NCBI RefSeq assembly: GCF_900010755.1 | Contig: NZ_CZJT01000109.1 | Location: forward strand, 1-64,000 | From: Paeniglutamicibacter antarcticus | GTDB taxonomy: Bacteria > Actinomycetota > Actinomycetes > Actinomycetales > Micrococcaceae | DNA: 64,000 bases | Reading direction: 5' to 3' | Part shown: positions 1 to 7,792 of the stretch, in pieces | Layout of the letters: the number at the start of each line of letters is the position of its first letter | Position numbering within the stretch: position 1 is the first letter of the stretch | The notes under the pieces: model-generated | Seen by the model: only the letters and a program-made list of their open reading frames with translations | What the model was told of the DNA's origin: nothing | The model's database searches: none | Translations under genes and position numbers: made by a program

Positions 1-22
1 CAGGATCAAACTCTCCGTAAAA
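1..22 (-). rRNA. rrs: 16S rRNA gene, 5' tip only
   Basis: Read on the minus strand the first bases give GAGAGTTTGATCCTG, the near-universal start of bacterial 16S rRNA (the site of the 27F primer). Only about 20 bases lie in the window and the rest of the operon runs off the left edge. The exact mature 5' end cannot be fixed here. The operon is transcribed leftward from the promoter near 379-408. Confidence 0.93.
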
Positions 23-372
23 AAATACAGACACAACCAACACGCCGACTGGAAAAAATCGACCGGGTTGCACCAAGTAAAAACATCCTGGCAAATTGCC
101 TCGAGTATCCACACGGGGGTGCGGACCCTGAAGCCATTCACCAATAAAATAAATAAATTGGTATCAACAAACTTGGCACACTATTGAGTTCTCAAACAAC
201 AGACGCTTCCAACCTCCACGACCCGGCAAACCGGCGCTTCGCTCTGGAGCAACTTCACTACCTTAGTCCGAAAGCAACCCGAAGTCAAAACGACCTCAAC
301 AGTTCTTCCGGAATCCTCCGCACCAACACACGATGTTCACCCTTTCGGGCTACCAACCGGTGTCCGGCGCGA
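23..372 (-). other. rRNA operon leader, no protein gene
   Basis: This stretch between the putative rRNA promoter and 16S has no believable gene. On the minus strand it contains TTGAGAACTCAATAGTGTG (around 177-196), a motif seen in actinobacterial rRNA leaders and linked to leader folding, processing or antitermination. An AT-rich segment (139-172) follows. The small open frames here have no recognisable content. Confidence 0.75.
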
Positions 373-378
373 TAAATA

Positions 379-408
379 ACTATACGCGCCCACACGCCAC
401 CTGTCCAA
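379..408 (-). promoter_or_regulatory. Putative rRNA operon promoter
   Basis: On the minus strand the sequence reads TTGGAC (403-408), an 18-base spacer, then TATAGT (379-384), a good match to the housekeeping sigma factor consensus. It points toward 16S and predicts a start near 372 and a leader of about 350 nt. Further rRNA promoters may exist between 470 and 560 but none was clear. Confidence 0.7.
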
Positions 409-435
409 ACAACCAACACCCCACACCACCCACCA

Positions 436-457
436 GCAAAACCCCGAAAACACGGGG
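436..457 (-). terminator. Terminator between the GlgB-like gene and the rRNA promoter
   Basis: On the minus strand CCCCG, a T-rich loop and CGGGG (442-457) are followed by TTTT. It lies 105 bases past the stop of the GlgB-like gene and just before the rRNA promoter, so it should keep read-through out of the rRNA operon. Confidence 0.6.
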
Positions 458-562
458 CCTACAGGCCCAAATTGAGACAAAATCGGGCCAAAACGACGAT
501 ATTCTCAAACTGTGAACTGGCACACTATGCCCTGGAGGTTCCCTGATACACGTCACCGACGT

Positions 563-1333
563 TCATTTGCCGGTCTCAAACCCTTCGGCCTGGACCACGC
601 AAATCGTGTCAGGTTCTTCGGTCGAAAAGTGACCGACAGGGTCAGCATATTCAACCCAGGTGCCCATGGGTTCGAGGTATTCGAAACGGTACTTTGCCCC
701 AATGCCAACCCCCGGAATGAAGAGCTCCCAAATCCAGCTGATTCCCAAGCGGCGCATTGCGTGGCTCGAACCGTTCCAGATATTGAAGTCTCCACAAACC
801 CGCACCGCATTTACTTCTTCGCAGCGAACCACGAATCCGGTTCCTTCCACTTCCCCCATCAATGAGGTGTAATGCTGCGGGTGCGCACCAAGTAGATGAT
901 GCTGGACTTCCGGACCGCCCTTGCGCAACCGGTACAACTCCATTTCGCCCAAACGCGGGGTGTGTCTATATGGATCGTCAAGGATCACGCGTGAACCATC
1001 GAGTTCAATGCGTTCAATCCGGTAATCAGGCACCCGTCCGATGTCTTTGGATTCAATCAGGGCCACCCATATATCCCCAAGTTCCTTCCGCATCGGGACC
1101 GACCCCTCGGAAAGCAGAACATTCACCGCACAGACTTCCCGCTGCAGGGTCCGCACGCCAACATGGCCGACGACGTTCAGGTGCGGGCCAAGCACCGCAT
1201 GGGGAGACCTGTGTTCACCGCGATCAATGGATTCAAATATTGAGGGTTGCACATGAAGTGGTGCACCCAAGGATTCGCTCAGCCGGTGCGGCGCATAATC
1301 CTCCGCGTCAATCTGCACTTGACCCTTGACCAT
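563..1333 (-). CDS. GlgB-like protein with N-terminal domains only, no catalytic domain
   Basis: The 256-residue product resembles the first part of actinobacterial 1,4-alpha-glucan branching enzymes. An N1-type domain (with IWVALIESKDIGRVPDYRIE and DDPYRHTPRLGEMELY) is followed by a CBM48-like domain (VRVCGDFNIWNG, then WELFIPGVGIGAKYRFEYL). Family members run to about 700 residues and continue into a GH13 barrel. Here the frame stops right after the CBM48 region, so no branching activity is expected. The ATG at 1333 (or the GTG three codons earlier) follows a GGGGGA ribosome site. An intact frame and good start argue against simple decay, but it could be a truncated glgB or a stand-alone glucan-binding protein. 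Next downstream is the rRNA operon. Confidence 0.7.
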   Translation of the reverse strand: MVKGQVQIDAEDYAPHRLSESLGAPLHVQPSIFESIDRGEHRSPHAVLGPHLNVVGHVGVRTLQREVCAVNVLLSEGSVPMRKELGDIWVALIESKDIGRVPDYRIERIELDGSRVILDDPYRHTPRLGEMELYRLRKGGPEVQHHLLGAHPQHYTSLMGEVEGTGFVVRCEEVNAVRVCGDFNIWNGSSHAMRRLGISWIWELFIPGVGIGAKYRFEYLEPMGTWVEYADPVGHFSTEEPDTICVVQAEGFETGK

Positions 1334-1470
1334 CACGGACACTCCCCCTTCGTTAGCATCGGCCTGCCGGGATATTGCCCGCGCGGAGACCAACATCCGA
1401 ACGGTTCAAGCCCCCATTGGCTTGGCACCCACGCTACCCAGAATCCACCGAGCTGGAAATAGAGGGGTTA

Positions 1471-1522
1471 AACGAATAGTGGTTCCCCTATCCAGTGCTG
1501 GATAGGGGAACCACTATTCGTT
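1471..1522. terminator. Perfect 25-bp inverted repeat downstream of rlmB
   Basis: Arms 1471-1495 and 1498-1522 are exact reverse complements with two bases between them. The arm begins AACGAATAGTGG. It lies 48 bases past the rlmB stop and about 140 bases upstream of the GlgB-like start. It probably ends rlmB transcripts, although no long T-run follows; both strands would fold. Confidence 0.65.
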
Positions 1523-1569
1523 ATTGCCTTGCCGTTGCGGACCCGTGAGTGCCGGTCAAGCTGAAGTAG

Positions 1570-2568
1570 TTAGACGCTGCGCTTGCGCGAAACCTCGTAC
1601 AGGGTGATGCCGACTGCCATCGAGGCGTTCAACGACTCCATGCCGGAGTCGATCGGGATCGACACGATCGAATCGCAGTTCTCGCGGACCAAGCGGGACA
1701 GGCCCTTGCCCTCGGAACCAACCACGATGCACAGCGGATCGGTGGCAAGACCAAGATCCGGAAGCGAAACGTCGCCGTCGCCGTCCAGGCCAACAACGAA
1801 TACGCCGGCTTCCTTCATGCCCTTAAGCGTGGAGTTCAGGTTCGGGGCGCGGGTGACCGGAACGCGAACTGCTGCACCGGCGCTGGTCTTCCAGGCCGAG
1901 GCGGTCAGGCCAACGGAGCGGCGCTCCGGAACGATCACTGCATGGGCGCTGAATGCCGAGGCCGAGCGGATGATCGCACCGAGGTTGCGTGGATCGGTGA
2001 TGCCGTCAAGGGCGATGAACAGCGGGGCGTTCTTGATGTGGCCCTTTTTGAACTTCGCAATGGTTGCCTTGACGGTTTCCAATGCATCCTTGTAGTCGTA
2101 CGGCGGGATCTGCAGGACCAGGCCCTGGTGGATGGCCTCGTCGGTCATGCGGTCAAGCTCCGGCTTGCCGGTTTCCATCACCGGGATGCCGCGCTCGGCG
2201 GCAATCTTCAAGGATTCGCGCACGCGCTCGTCAACGTCGATGCGTATGGCAATGTACATGGCCTTGGCCGGGATGCCGGCGCGCAATGCCTCGACAACCG
2301 AGTTGCGACCGGTGACCAATTCTTCGCTGCCCTTGGCGCGGCCGCCGCTGCGGCCACGGGATGCCTGGCCGCCCTTGGCGGGTGCACGCTTGGCTGCGGA
2401 GCGCTCGGCGAGCTCCTTGTTCTTGAATGCCTTGTGGTACGGGCGGTCCTCGGCCTTGGGCGTCGGGCCCTTGCCTTCGAGGGCCCTGCGGCCGTATCCG
2501 CCGGTTCCGACGGAGGGGCCCTTCTTGCTCTTGCGTACGGCGCCGGAGCGCTTCTGTGCAGCAGACAT
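1570..2568 (-). CDS. rlmB: 23S rRNA (guanosine-2'-O-)-methyltransferase RlmB
   Basis: A SPOUT-class (TrmH family) enzyme that uses S-adenosylmethionine to methylate the ribose of a conserved 23S rRNA guanosine. The 332-residue protein has a basic, Gly/Lys/Arg-rich leader of about 80 residues, a substrate-binding domain (from LVTGRNSVVEAL) and a knotted catalytic domain with motifs NLGAIIRSASAF, VVGSEGKGLSRL and SLNASMAVGI. The ATG at 2568 is chosen because AAGGAA precedes it; the longer frame has no comparable site. It is last in the carD-ispDF-cysS-rlmB block, a common actinobacterial order. Confidence 0.93.
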   Translation of the reverse strand: MSAAQKRSGAVRKSKKGPSVGTGGYGRRALEGKGPTPKAEDRPYHKAFKNKELAERSAAKRAPAKGGQASRGRSGGRAKGSEELVTGRNSVVEALRAGIPAKAMYIAIRIDVDERVRESLKIAAERGIPVMETGKPELDRMTDEAIHQGLVLQIPPYDYKDALETVKATIAKFKKGHIKNAPLFIALDGITDPRNLGAIIRSASAFSAHAVIVPERRSVGLTASAWKTSAGAAVRVPVTRAPNLNSTLKGMKEAGVFVVGLDGDGDVSLPDLGLATDPLCIVVGSEGKGLSRLVRENCDSIVSIPIDSGMESLNASMAVGITLYEVSRKRSV

Positions 2569-2672
2569 GATGGTGTATTCCTTGGGTCGGGGCGGATTGC
2601 ACGGCGATTTCACTCGCCGCCTACCTATTTTAGCGACACGTTACGCAAAATTAATGCGCTTTGTGGGGCAAC

Positions 2673-4145
2673 TTACGCTTTCAGGCTCCAGCGGGCACCG
2701 TCGGCAGAATCCTCAACGACGATTCCGGCGGCCGACAGGGTGTCGCGGATGGCATCCGACCGGGCCCAATCCTTGGCCGTGCGGGCGGCGGCGCGGTCTG
2801 CAAGCTGCGCTGCAACCAACACGTCAAGTGCCGCTGCCTGTGCCGCGTCCCCGGAGCCGCCCTGTTCGATGGCGTCGTCAAGGCCCAGCGCGTAAGTCAT
2901 GGCCATAACTTGCTGCATTGCCTCGTCGGCAGTGTCCATGTCACCGGCGGCAAGCGCGGTGTTGCCACGGCGCACGGTCTCATGCAGTGCGGCAAGTGCC
3001 TGCGGCACGTTCAGGTCATCGTTCATGGCAGCTTCGAAGGCCTCGGTGACCTCGAAGTGGTGCATGTCGATGGCAAAATCGTCGTTCGGGCCGACATTGT
3101 GGATGCGGACCAGCGCATTGGCAACGAACCCGTCGATGCGCTCGACCGCCGCGGCGGCCTCGGCCAGGGATTCGGGGCGGTAGTCCAGCTGGGAACGGTA
3201 GTGCGCCTGGCCCAGGAAGTAGCGGACCACGCGCGGGGACGCCAGTTCCAGCATCTGCGCCGGGGAAATGGTGTTGCCGATGGACTTGGACATTTTCTCG
3301 CCCTGGTAGGTGACCATGCCGTTGTGCATCCAGAAGTTGGCGAAGTCGTGGCCCGCGGCCATGGACTGCGCCATCTCGTTCTCGTGGTGCGGGAAGCGCA
3401 GGTCAAGGCCGCCGCCGTGGATGTCGAAGGTGGTGCCCAGGTACTTGGTGACCATGGCGGAGCATTCAAGGTGCCAGCCCGGACGGCCGGAACCCCAGGG
3501 GCTCGGCCAGGAGGCGGTTTCCGGGTCGGAGGCCTTGTGGCCCTTCCAGAGTGCGAAGTCGCGTGCATCGCGTTTGCCGCGCGGATCCGCATCCGGGGCG
3601 CCTTGCATGTCATCGACGTTCTGGTGGGTGAGCGTTCCGTAGGCCGGGAAGGACCGCACGTCGAAGTACACGTCGCCCGAGTCATCAAGTGCCGGGTAGG
3701 CGTGGCCGCGCTCGATGAGGGTGGCGATGAGCTGGTGCATCTCGGTGATATGGCCGGTGGCGCGCGGCTCGTAGGTCGGCCGACGCACACCAAGTGTGTC
3801 GTAGGCGGAGGCAAATTCCTGCTCGAAGCGGTAGGCCAGCGCGAACCATGGCTCGTTGGCGAAGTAGTCCTCGTCGCCCTCGAAGTCCTCGCCGAAGGAG
3901 GCAGCTGACTTTTCAAGGATCTTGTCGTCGATATCCGTCACGTTACGCACCACGGTGACCTCGTAACCGCGGTTTTCCAGCCAGCGGGTGAGGATGTCGA
4001 AGGCGATGGCGCTGCGCACGTGGCCCACGTGCGGCATGCCCTGCACGGTGGCACCGCAGTAGTACAGCCCGACCTTGCCCTCGATCAGGGGGACAAAATC
4101 CCGGGTGGTTGCCTGCTTGGTGTCATAAAAACGGATGCTCACCAC
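2673..4145 (-). CDS. cysS: Cysteine--tRNA ligase
   Basis: Class I aminoacyl-tRNA synthetase that charges tRNA-Cys in the cytoplasm. The 490-residue product has the HIGH-type motif as PHVGH, the KMSKS loop as GEKMSKSIGN, and zinc ligands in YYCGATV, HLECSAM and HHENE. Length fits CysRS rather than the shorter mycothiol ligase MshC, and the position next to ispDF also fits cysS. It begins with two consecutive GTG codons (4145 and 4142) and no strong ribosome site was seen. It follows ispDF with a gap of about 50 bases and is probably co-transcribed. Confidence 0.95.
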   Translation of the reverse strand: MVSIRFYDTKQATTRDFVPLIEGKVGLYYCGATVQGMPHVGHVRSAIAFDILTRWLENRGYEVTVVRNVTDIDDKILEKSAASFGEDFEGDEDYFANEPWFALAYRFEQEFASAYDTLGVRRPTYEPRATGHITEMHQLIATLIERGHAYPALDDSGDVYFDVRSFPAYGTLTHQNVDDMQGAPDADPRGKRDARDFALWKGHKASDPETASWPSPWGSGRPGWHLECSAMVTKYLGTTFDIHGGGLDLRFPHHENEMAQSMAAGHDFANFWMHNGMVTYQGEKMSKSIGNTISPAQMLELASPRVVRYFLGQAHYRSQLDYRPESLAEAAAAVERIDGFVANALVRIHNVGPNDDFAIDMHHFEVTEAFEAAMNDDLNVPQALAALHETVRRGNTALAAGDMDTADEAMQQVMAMTYALGLDDAIEQGGSGDAAQAAALDVLVAAQLADRAAARTAKDWARSDAIRDTLSAAGIVVEDSADGARWSLKA

Positions 4146-4196
4146 CCAAGGTTATCCGAGGCGGGGAAGATTCGTGGGGCGGGCCGCCGGGCTTGC

Positions 4197-5486
4197 CTAC
4201 CTTTGGACCGAATAGACCAGTGCTGTGGCGTAGGCGGTGAGGCCCTCCCCTGTTCCCTCATAGCCAAGCCCGTCGGAGGTTGTGGCGGTGACGGTGACGG
4301 GTGCGCCGGCGGCTTCGCTGAGCACAGCATCTGCTTCAAGGCGGCGGGCGGCAAATTTGGGGCGGCGTCCCACGAACTGGACAGCAACGTTGCCGATCTC
4401 GAATCCGGCGGCACGCACCAGGCGTGCGGCCTCGGCCAGCAACGTGGTTCCGGAGGCCCCCGCGTATTCGGGGCGGTCGGTGCCGAAGTGGGTGCCAAGG
4501 TCCCCGATTCCGGCGGCGGAGAAGAGCGCGTCGCAGGCTGCATGCGCCACTGCGTCCCCGTCTGAATGCCCGGAGAGTCCTTGGACGCCCGGGAAGTGCA
4601 GCCCGGCGAGCCACATCTCGCGTGGTTCGGAGGCGTCGGCGACGGCATGGACGTCGATGCCGATGCCGGTGCGCGGAATGATCAGGGGAACCGGCTGTGC
4701 AGGGATCTGTTCATCGGGTTGGTTCACTGGGGTGCCTTCCGTTGGGTTTGTTGCCAGCAAGAACTTGGCCAGGAGCAGGTCCGTGGGTGTGGTGATTTTC
4801 AGGGCTGCTGGTGAGCCCGGTACCGTGCTCACGCGTTCGCCGAGCATTTCCATGAGCATCGCATCGTCGGTAATCGCCTCTGCCGTGACTTTGTCCCACC
4901 CATCGGCCTGGGCGTGGGCGGCAATGAGTGTCGGGGCGTGGAATCCTTGGGGCGTTTGGACAGCACGCAAGGATTCCCTGGCGGGTGTGCCCGTGACGTG
5001 CGGGTGGACCTCACCCGGATCTTGGCTCACGGTCTTGATGGTGTCAACCACCGGCAACACCGGGATCACTGCTTTGGCCCCGTCGGCCAGGGCAGCGGCG
5101 ACTGCATCGAAAACATCCGGGGGTGTTAGACAGCGGGCAGCATCGTGGATCAGCACGTTCTCGGTGCCTGGCCCCATTTTTGAGAGGCCGGCACGGACGG
5201 AATCGTTGCGTGTGCTTCCGCCTGGAACCAAAAGCGGGGCCAATGGGTGCGAGGCGCAAAGCCTGGCAAGCTCGGTGTCCCCCGGCGGCAACACGACGAT
5301 GACTTCACCGGCACAGCGCGTGCGGGCAATGTTGTCCAGCGCATGTTCGAGCAATGACCTGCCCTTCAGCGGCACCAAGGCTTTGGGCACTCCGTATCCC
5401 AGCCGGGTTCCGGATCCTGCGGCCACCACAATGACGGCCGTTCGCTGGGTTGTCTTGGCGCTTGCCTGGTTTTCTGCACTCACCAC
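4197..5486 (-). CDS. ispDF: Fused IspD-IspF of the MEP isoprenoid pathway
   Basis: Bifunctional enzyme. The N-terminal half (about 1-235) is 2-C-methyl-D-erythritol 4-phosphate cytidylyltransferase with [11 protein letters not shown] and RAVQTPQGF. The C-terminal half (about 272-429) is 2-C-methyl-D-erythritol 2,4-cyclodiphosphate synthase with [21 protein letters not shown] and [10 protein letters not shown] proline-rich linker joins them. Fusions of these non-consecutive steps are known in several bacterial groups. It starts with tandem GTG codons, as cysS does. It sits between carD and cysS, separated from carD by a long hairpin. Confidence 0.95.
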   Translation of the reverse strand: MVSAENQASAKTTQRTAVIVVAAGSGTRLGYGVPKALVPLKGRSLLEHALDNIARTRCAGEVIVVLPPGDTELARLCASHPLAPLLVPGGSTRNDSVRAGLSKMGPGTENVLIHDAARCLTPPDVFDAVAAALADGAKAVIPVLPVVDTIKTVSQDPGEVHPHVTGTPARESLRAVQTPQGFHAPTLIAAHAQADGWDKVTAEAITDDAMLMEMLGERVSTVPGSPAALKITTPTDLLLAKFLLATNPTEGTPVNQPDEQIPAQPVPLIIPRTGIGIDVHAVADASEPREMWLAGLHFPGVQGLSGHSDGDAVAHAACDALFSAAGIGDLGTHFGTDRPEYAGASGTTLLAEAARLVRAAGFEIGNVAVQFVGRRPKFAARRLEADAVLSEAAGAPVTVTATTSDGLGYEGTGEGLTAYATALVYSVQR

Positions 5487-5543
5487 ATAAGACTATCGCC
5501 GTTGCCTGACGGGCTTGGATCCAGTTCAAACAGCGCGGAAACA

Positions 5544-5590
5544 CCGATGGGGGTCCGGAACACCTTGTCGGTGTTCCGGACCCCCATCGG
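5544..5590. terminator. Perfect 21-bp hairpin between carD and ispDF
   Basis: Arms 5544-5564 and 5570-5590 are exact complements with a five-base loop. It lies just past the carD stop (5617) and before the ispDF start (5486) on the minus strand, so it probably separates or attenuates expression between carD and ispDF. No long T-run follows on the minus strand. Confidence 0.65.
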
Positions 5591-5616
5591 GTCAAAATGA
5601 ATGAATTCCGTGGTTG

Positions 5617-6099
5617 CTACGAGGCAAGAACCTCGTCGAGAACGCTTTCGGCTTTTTCTTCGTCGAGCTTCTTGGCCAGCGCAAGTTCGCTGATCAGGAT
5701 CTGACGTGCTTTTGCCAGCATTCGCTTTTCGCCTGCGGAAAGGCCACGGTCGTGATCTCGGCGCCAAAGGTCCCGAACGACCTCTGCAACCTTGATAACG
5801 TCACCGGAAGCAAGCTTCTCCAAGTTCGCCTTGTAACGGCGGGACCAGTTGGTAGGTTCCTCCGTAAACTCAGCCCGCAACACGTCAAAGACGTGATCCA
5901 GGCCTTCTTGGCCAACTACATCGCGCACACCAACGAGGTCGACATTTTCTGCCGGAACTTCGATGGTGAGGTCACCTTGGGCAACCTTAAGCTTGAGATA
6001 CATCTTCTCTTCGCCCTTGATGGTGCGCATCTTGATCTCTTCGATCATTGCTGCACCGTGGTGCGGGTAGACAACTGTCTCGCCAACCTCAAAAACCAT
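5617..6099 (-). CDS. carD: CarD-family RNA polymerase-binding regulator
   Basis: CarD proteins bind the RNA polymerase beta subunit and stabilise open complexes, notably at rRNA promoters. The 160-residue protein has the Tudor-like RNAP-interacting N-terminus ([20 protein letters not shown]) and a helical DNA-binding C-terminus with [17 protein letters not shown]. The start at 6099 is preceded by AAAGGGG at good spacing; seven extra upstream codons in the open frame are unlikely to be used. The divergent neighbour is an LpqE-like lipoprotein, the same arrangement as in mycobacteria. Confidence 0.94.
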   Translation of the reverse strand: MVFEVGETVVYPHHGAAMIEEIKMRTIKGEEKMYLKLKVAQGDLTIEVPAENVDLVGVRDVVGQEGLDHVFDVLRAEFTEEPTNWSRRYKANLEKLASGDVIKVAEVVRDLWRRDHDRGLSAGEKRMLAKARQILISELALAKKLDEEKAESVLDEVLAS

Positions 6100-6407
6100 G
6101 TGGATAAACCCCTTTCCCACTTACCAGTTTATCACGGGAATTGGTGAAATTGATTCGACGGACTCCCCTACTCCCTAGTAATGGCGGGGTTTTACCTCTT
6201 CCCAAGCGTCCGAAATAATGATATGTAATTAGTAGCGTTTTCCCCTGAACCCAAGCATGATCAGCCAGTTGATGGAACCTCCACCCGGAGCAGAATCACG
6301 CTTCCAACCAAAAAACGACTACTCTGATAGTGAGAGTGGCTGCCTCGGGTGCACCTTGTGTGCCCGATAGCTCACCCGAACTCGAACCTGATTGAGGAGT
6401 TTGTGCC
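6100..6407. other. Divergent intergenic region, carD and lipoprotein gene
   Basis: About 300 bases that should hold both promoters. On the minus strand TGATAAACT (near 6130) is a possible -10 for carD. On the plus strand TGATAGTG (around 6335) could serve the lipoprotein gene. Neither has a convincing -35 box, and no repeat or RNA gene was seen. Confidence 0.4.
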
Positions 6408-6938
6408 GTGATGACCGCACAGAAGAACCGTGCACGCCGCGCCGTTGCGGCTGCTGCACTGGCAGTTTTGGCCCTTGGCGTTACCAGCTGTGGCGCTATC
6501 AACGAACAGGCGACGTCGTTCCAATACGCCGCTTCCGATGGCATCGTTTTGAACGTTGCTGACCTTGAAGTGCGCAACCTGATGCTCGTCTCCAAGAGCG
6601 CCAACGATGAAGCCCGGCTGATCGGCTCCATCATCAACCCGAGCGCTACCGCCCAGACGTTGAACCTGAAGCTGTCGACCGGCTCGGTCAGCATCCCGGT
6701 TCCGGCCAAATCGGTCGTTGATCTTGAAAAGGATGCCAACGAAAAGGTCCTCTCGGCCACCGGCGTCACACCGGGCTTGCAGGCTCCCGCAACATTGAGC
6801 ATTGACGGCTCCTCCGCCACTGCGAAGATCCCGGTTGTCGACGGCACCCTGGAGGAATACCGCCAGTTCGTTCCGGGCGGCTTCGATTCAAGCGATCTTG
6901 AGCACTTGGTACCGTCGCCGAAGTCCGAAGGACACTAA
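6408..6938 (+). CDS. LpqE-like secreted lipoprotein
   Basis: A 176-residue predicted lipoprotein with a basic N-terminus, a hydrophobic stretch and lipobox LGVTSC followed by Gly, so the mature protein should be lipid-anchored outside the membrane. The rest (about 27-150) looks like a beta-rich domain and contains no catalytic motif I recognise. Position opposite carD matches mycobacterial lpqE, whose role is not well defined. GTG at 6408 lies eight bases after GAGGAG; the next codon is ATG. A strong hairpin with a T-run follows the gene. Confidence 0.75.
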   Translation: MMTAQKNRARRAVAAAALAVLALGVTSCGAINEQATSFQYAASDGIVLNVADLEVRNLMLVSKSANDEARLIGSIINPSATAQTLNLKLSTGSVSIPVPAKSVVDLEKDANEKVLSATGVTPGLQAPATLSIDGSSATAKIPVVDGTLEEYRQFVPGGFDSSDLEHLVPSPKSEGH

Positions 6939-6981
6939 CACTCCTCAGTGTGGCGGCCTGACGGCAAATCAAAAATCTTCT

Positions 6982-7034
6982 AACCCGGGTTCGGGATGGT
7001 CTTTCAAACGGACTGTCCCAAGCCCGGGTTTTTT
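6982..7034 (+). terminator. Terminator of the LpqE-like gene
   Basis: Arms AACCCGGGTTCGGGA (6982-6996) and TCCCAAGCCCGGGTT (7016-7030) pair apart from two positions that can form G-U pairs, followed by a run of six T. It is a classical intrinsic terminator 43 bases past the stop. Confidence 0.85.
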
Positions 7035-7042
7035 GTTGCCTT

Positions 7043-7099
7043 AACAAAAGGTGGGACAGGCACCGGGAAAGTTTCCCGGTGCCTGTCCCACCTTTTGTT
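7043..7099. terminator. Perfect 28-bp inverted repeat between convergent genes
   Basis: Arms 7043-7070 and 7072-7099 are exact complements around one central G, so nearly the whole 57 bases is a palindrome. The outer ends are AACAAAAGG and CCTTTTGTT, giving T-rich tails on both strands. It lies just past the regX3 stop (7112) and right after the lipoprotein gene's own terminator, so it most likely terminates regX3. Confidence 0.75.
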
Positions 7100-7111
7100 G
7101 CAGCGACGGGC

Positions 7112-7792
7112 TTAGGCCTCGAACTTGTAGCCCAGGCCGCGCACCGTCACCAGGTGCACTGGCACCGCCGGGTCCGCTTCGATCTTCGAACGAAGTCTCT
7201 TGACGTGGACGTCTAGGGTCTTGGTATCCCCCACGTAGTCCGAACCCCATACCCTGTCGATAAGTTGTCCCCGGGTCAGCACCCGTCCGGTGTTGCGAAG
7301 CAGCAGCTCCAAAAGTTCAAATTCCTTGAGCGGCATCTGCACAGGAGCGCTGCGCACGGAGACCACATGCCGTTCAACGTCCATGCGCACCGGACCTGCA
7401 GCCACAATGCTGCTGATGAGTTCCTCGGTTTCGCCCTGCCGACGGAGCACCGCTCGGATGCGTGCCACAAGTTCGCGTGAGGAGTACGGTTTGGTGACAT
7501 AGTCATCGGCACCAAGTTCCAGGCCCACCACCTTGTCGATTTCCGAGTCCTTGGCGGTGAGCATGATGACCGGCACTTGAGAGGTCGTCCGGATCTGCTT
7601 GAACACCTCGGTGCCAGGCTGCCCCGGAAGCATCAAATCAAGCAGTACCAGATCTGCCCCATGGCGCTCGAACTCGGTGACTGCACTGAGTCCGTTCTCG
7701 GCAATGCGGACCTCGAATCCTTCCTTTTCCAAAAGGTAAGACAGCGGATCGGAAAGCGATTCTTCGTCCTCAACTAACAAAATACGGGTCAT
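7112..7792 (-). CDS. regX3: Phosphate-type response regulator RegX3
   Basis: OmpR/PhoB-class regulator of 226 residues. The receiver domain (1-115) has acidic residues in LLVEDEE, the phosphoacceptor Asp in LVLLDLMLPG, and Thr and Lys in MLTAKD and YVTKPYSS. The winged-helix domain (about 128-226) has LLRNTGRVLTRGQLIDRVWG and TLDVHVKRLRSKIE. Its start overlaps the stop of the upstream kinase gene by four bases (ATGA), so the pair is translationally coupled. With phoU opposite, a role in phosphate-limitation control is well supported by family knowledge. Confidence 0.93.
   Translation of the reverse strand: MTRILLVEDEESLSDPLSYLLEKEGFEVRIAENGLSAVTEFERHGADLVLLDLMLPGQPGTEVFKQIRTTSQVPVIMLTAKDSEIDKVVGLELGADDYVTKPYSSRELVARIRAVLRRQGETEELISSIVAAGPVRMDVERHVVSVRSAPVQMPLKEFELLELLLRNTGRVLTRGQLIDRVWGSDYVGDTKTLDVHVKRLRSKIEADPAVPVHLVTVRGLGYKFEA

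Noticed and set aside
1942..2895. 317-codon open frame antisense to rlmB and cysS
   Set aside because: It crosses two well-identified genes on the other strand and has Ala/Gly-rich shadow composition.
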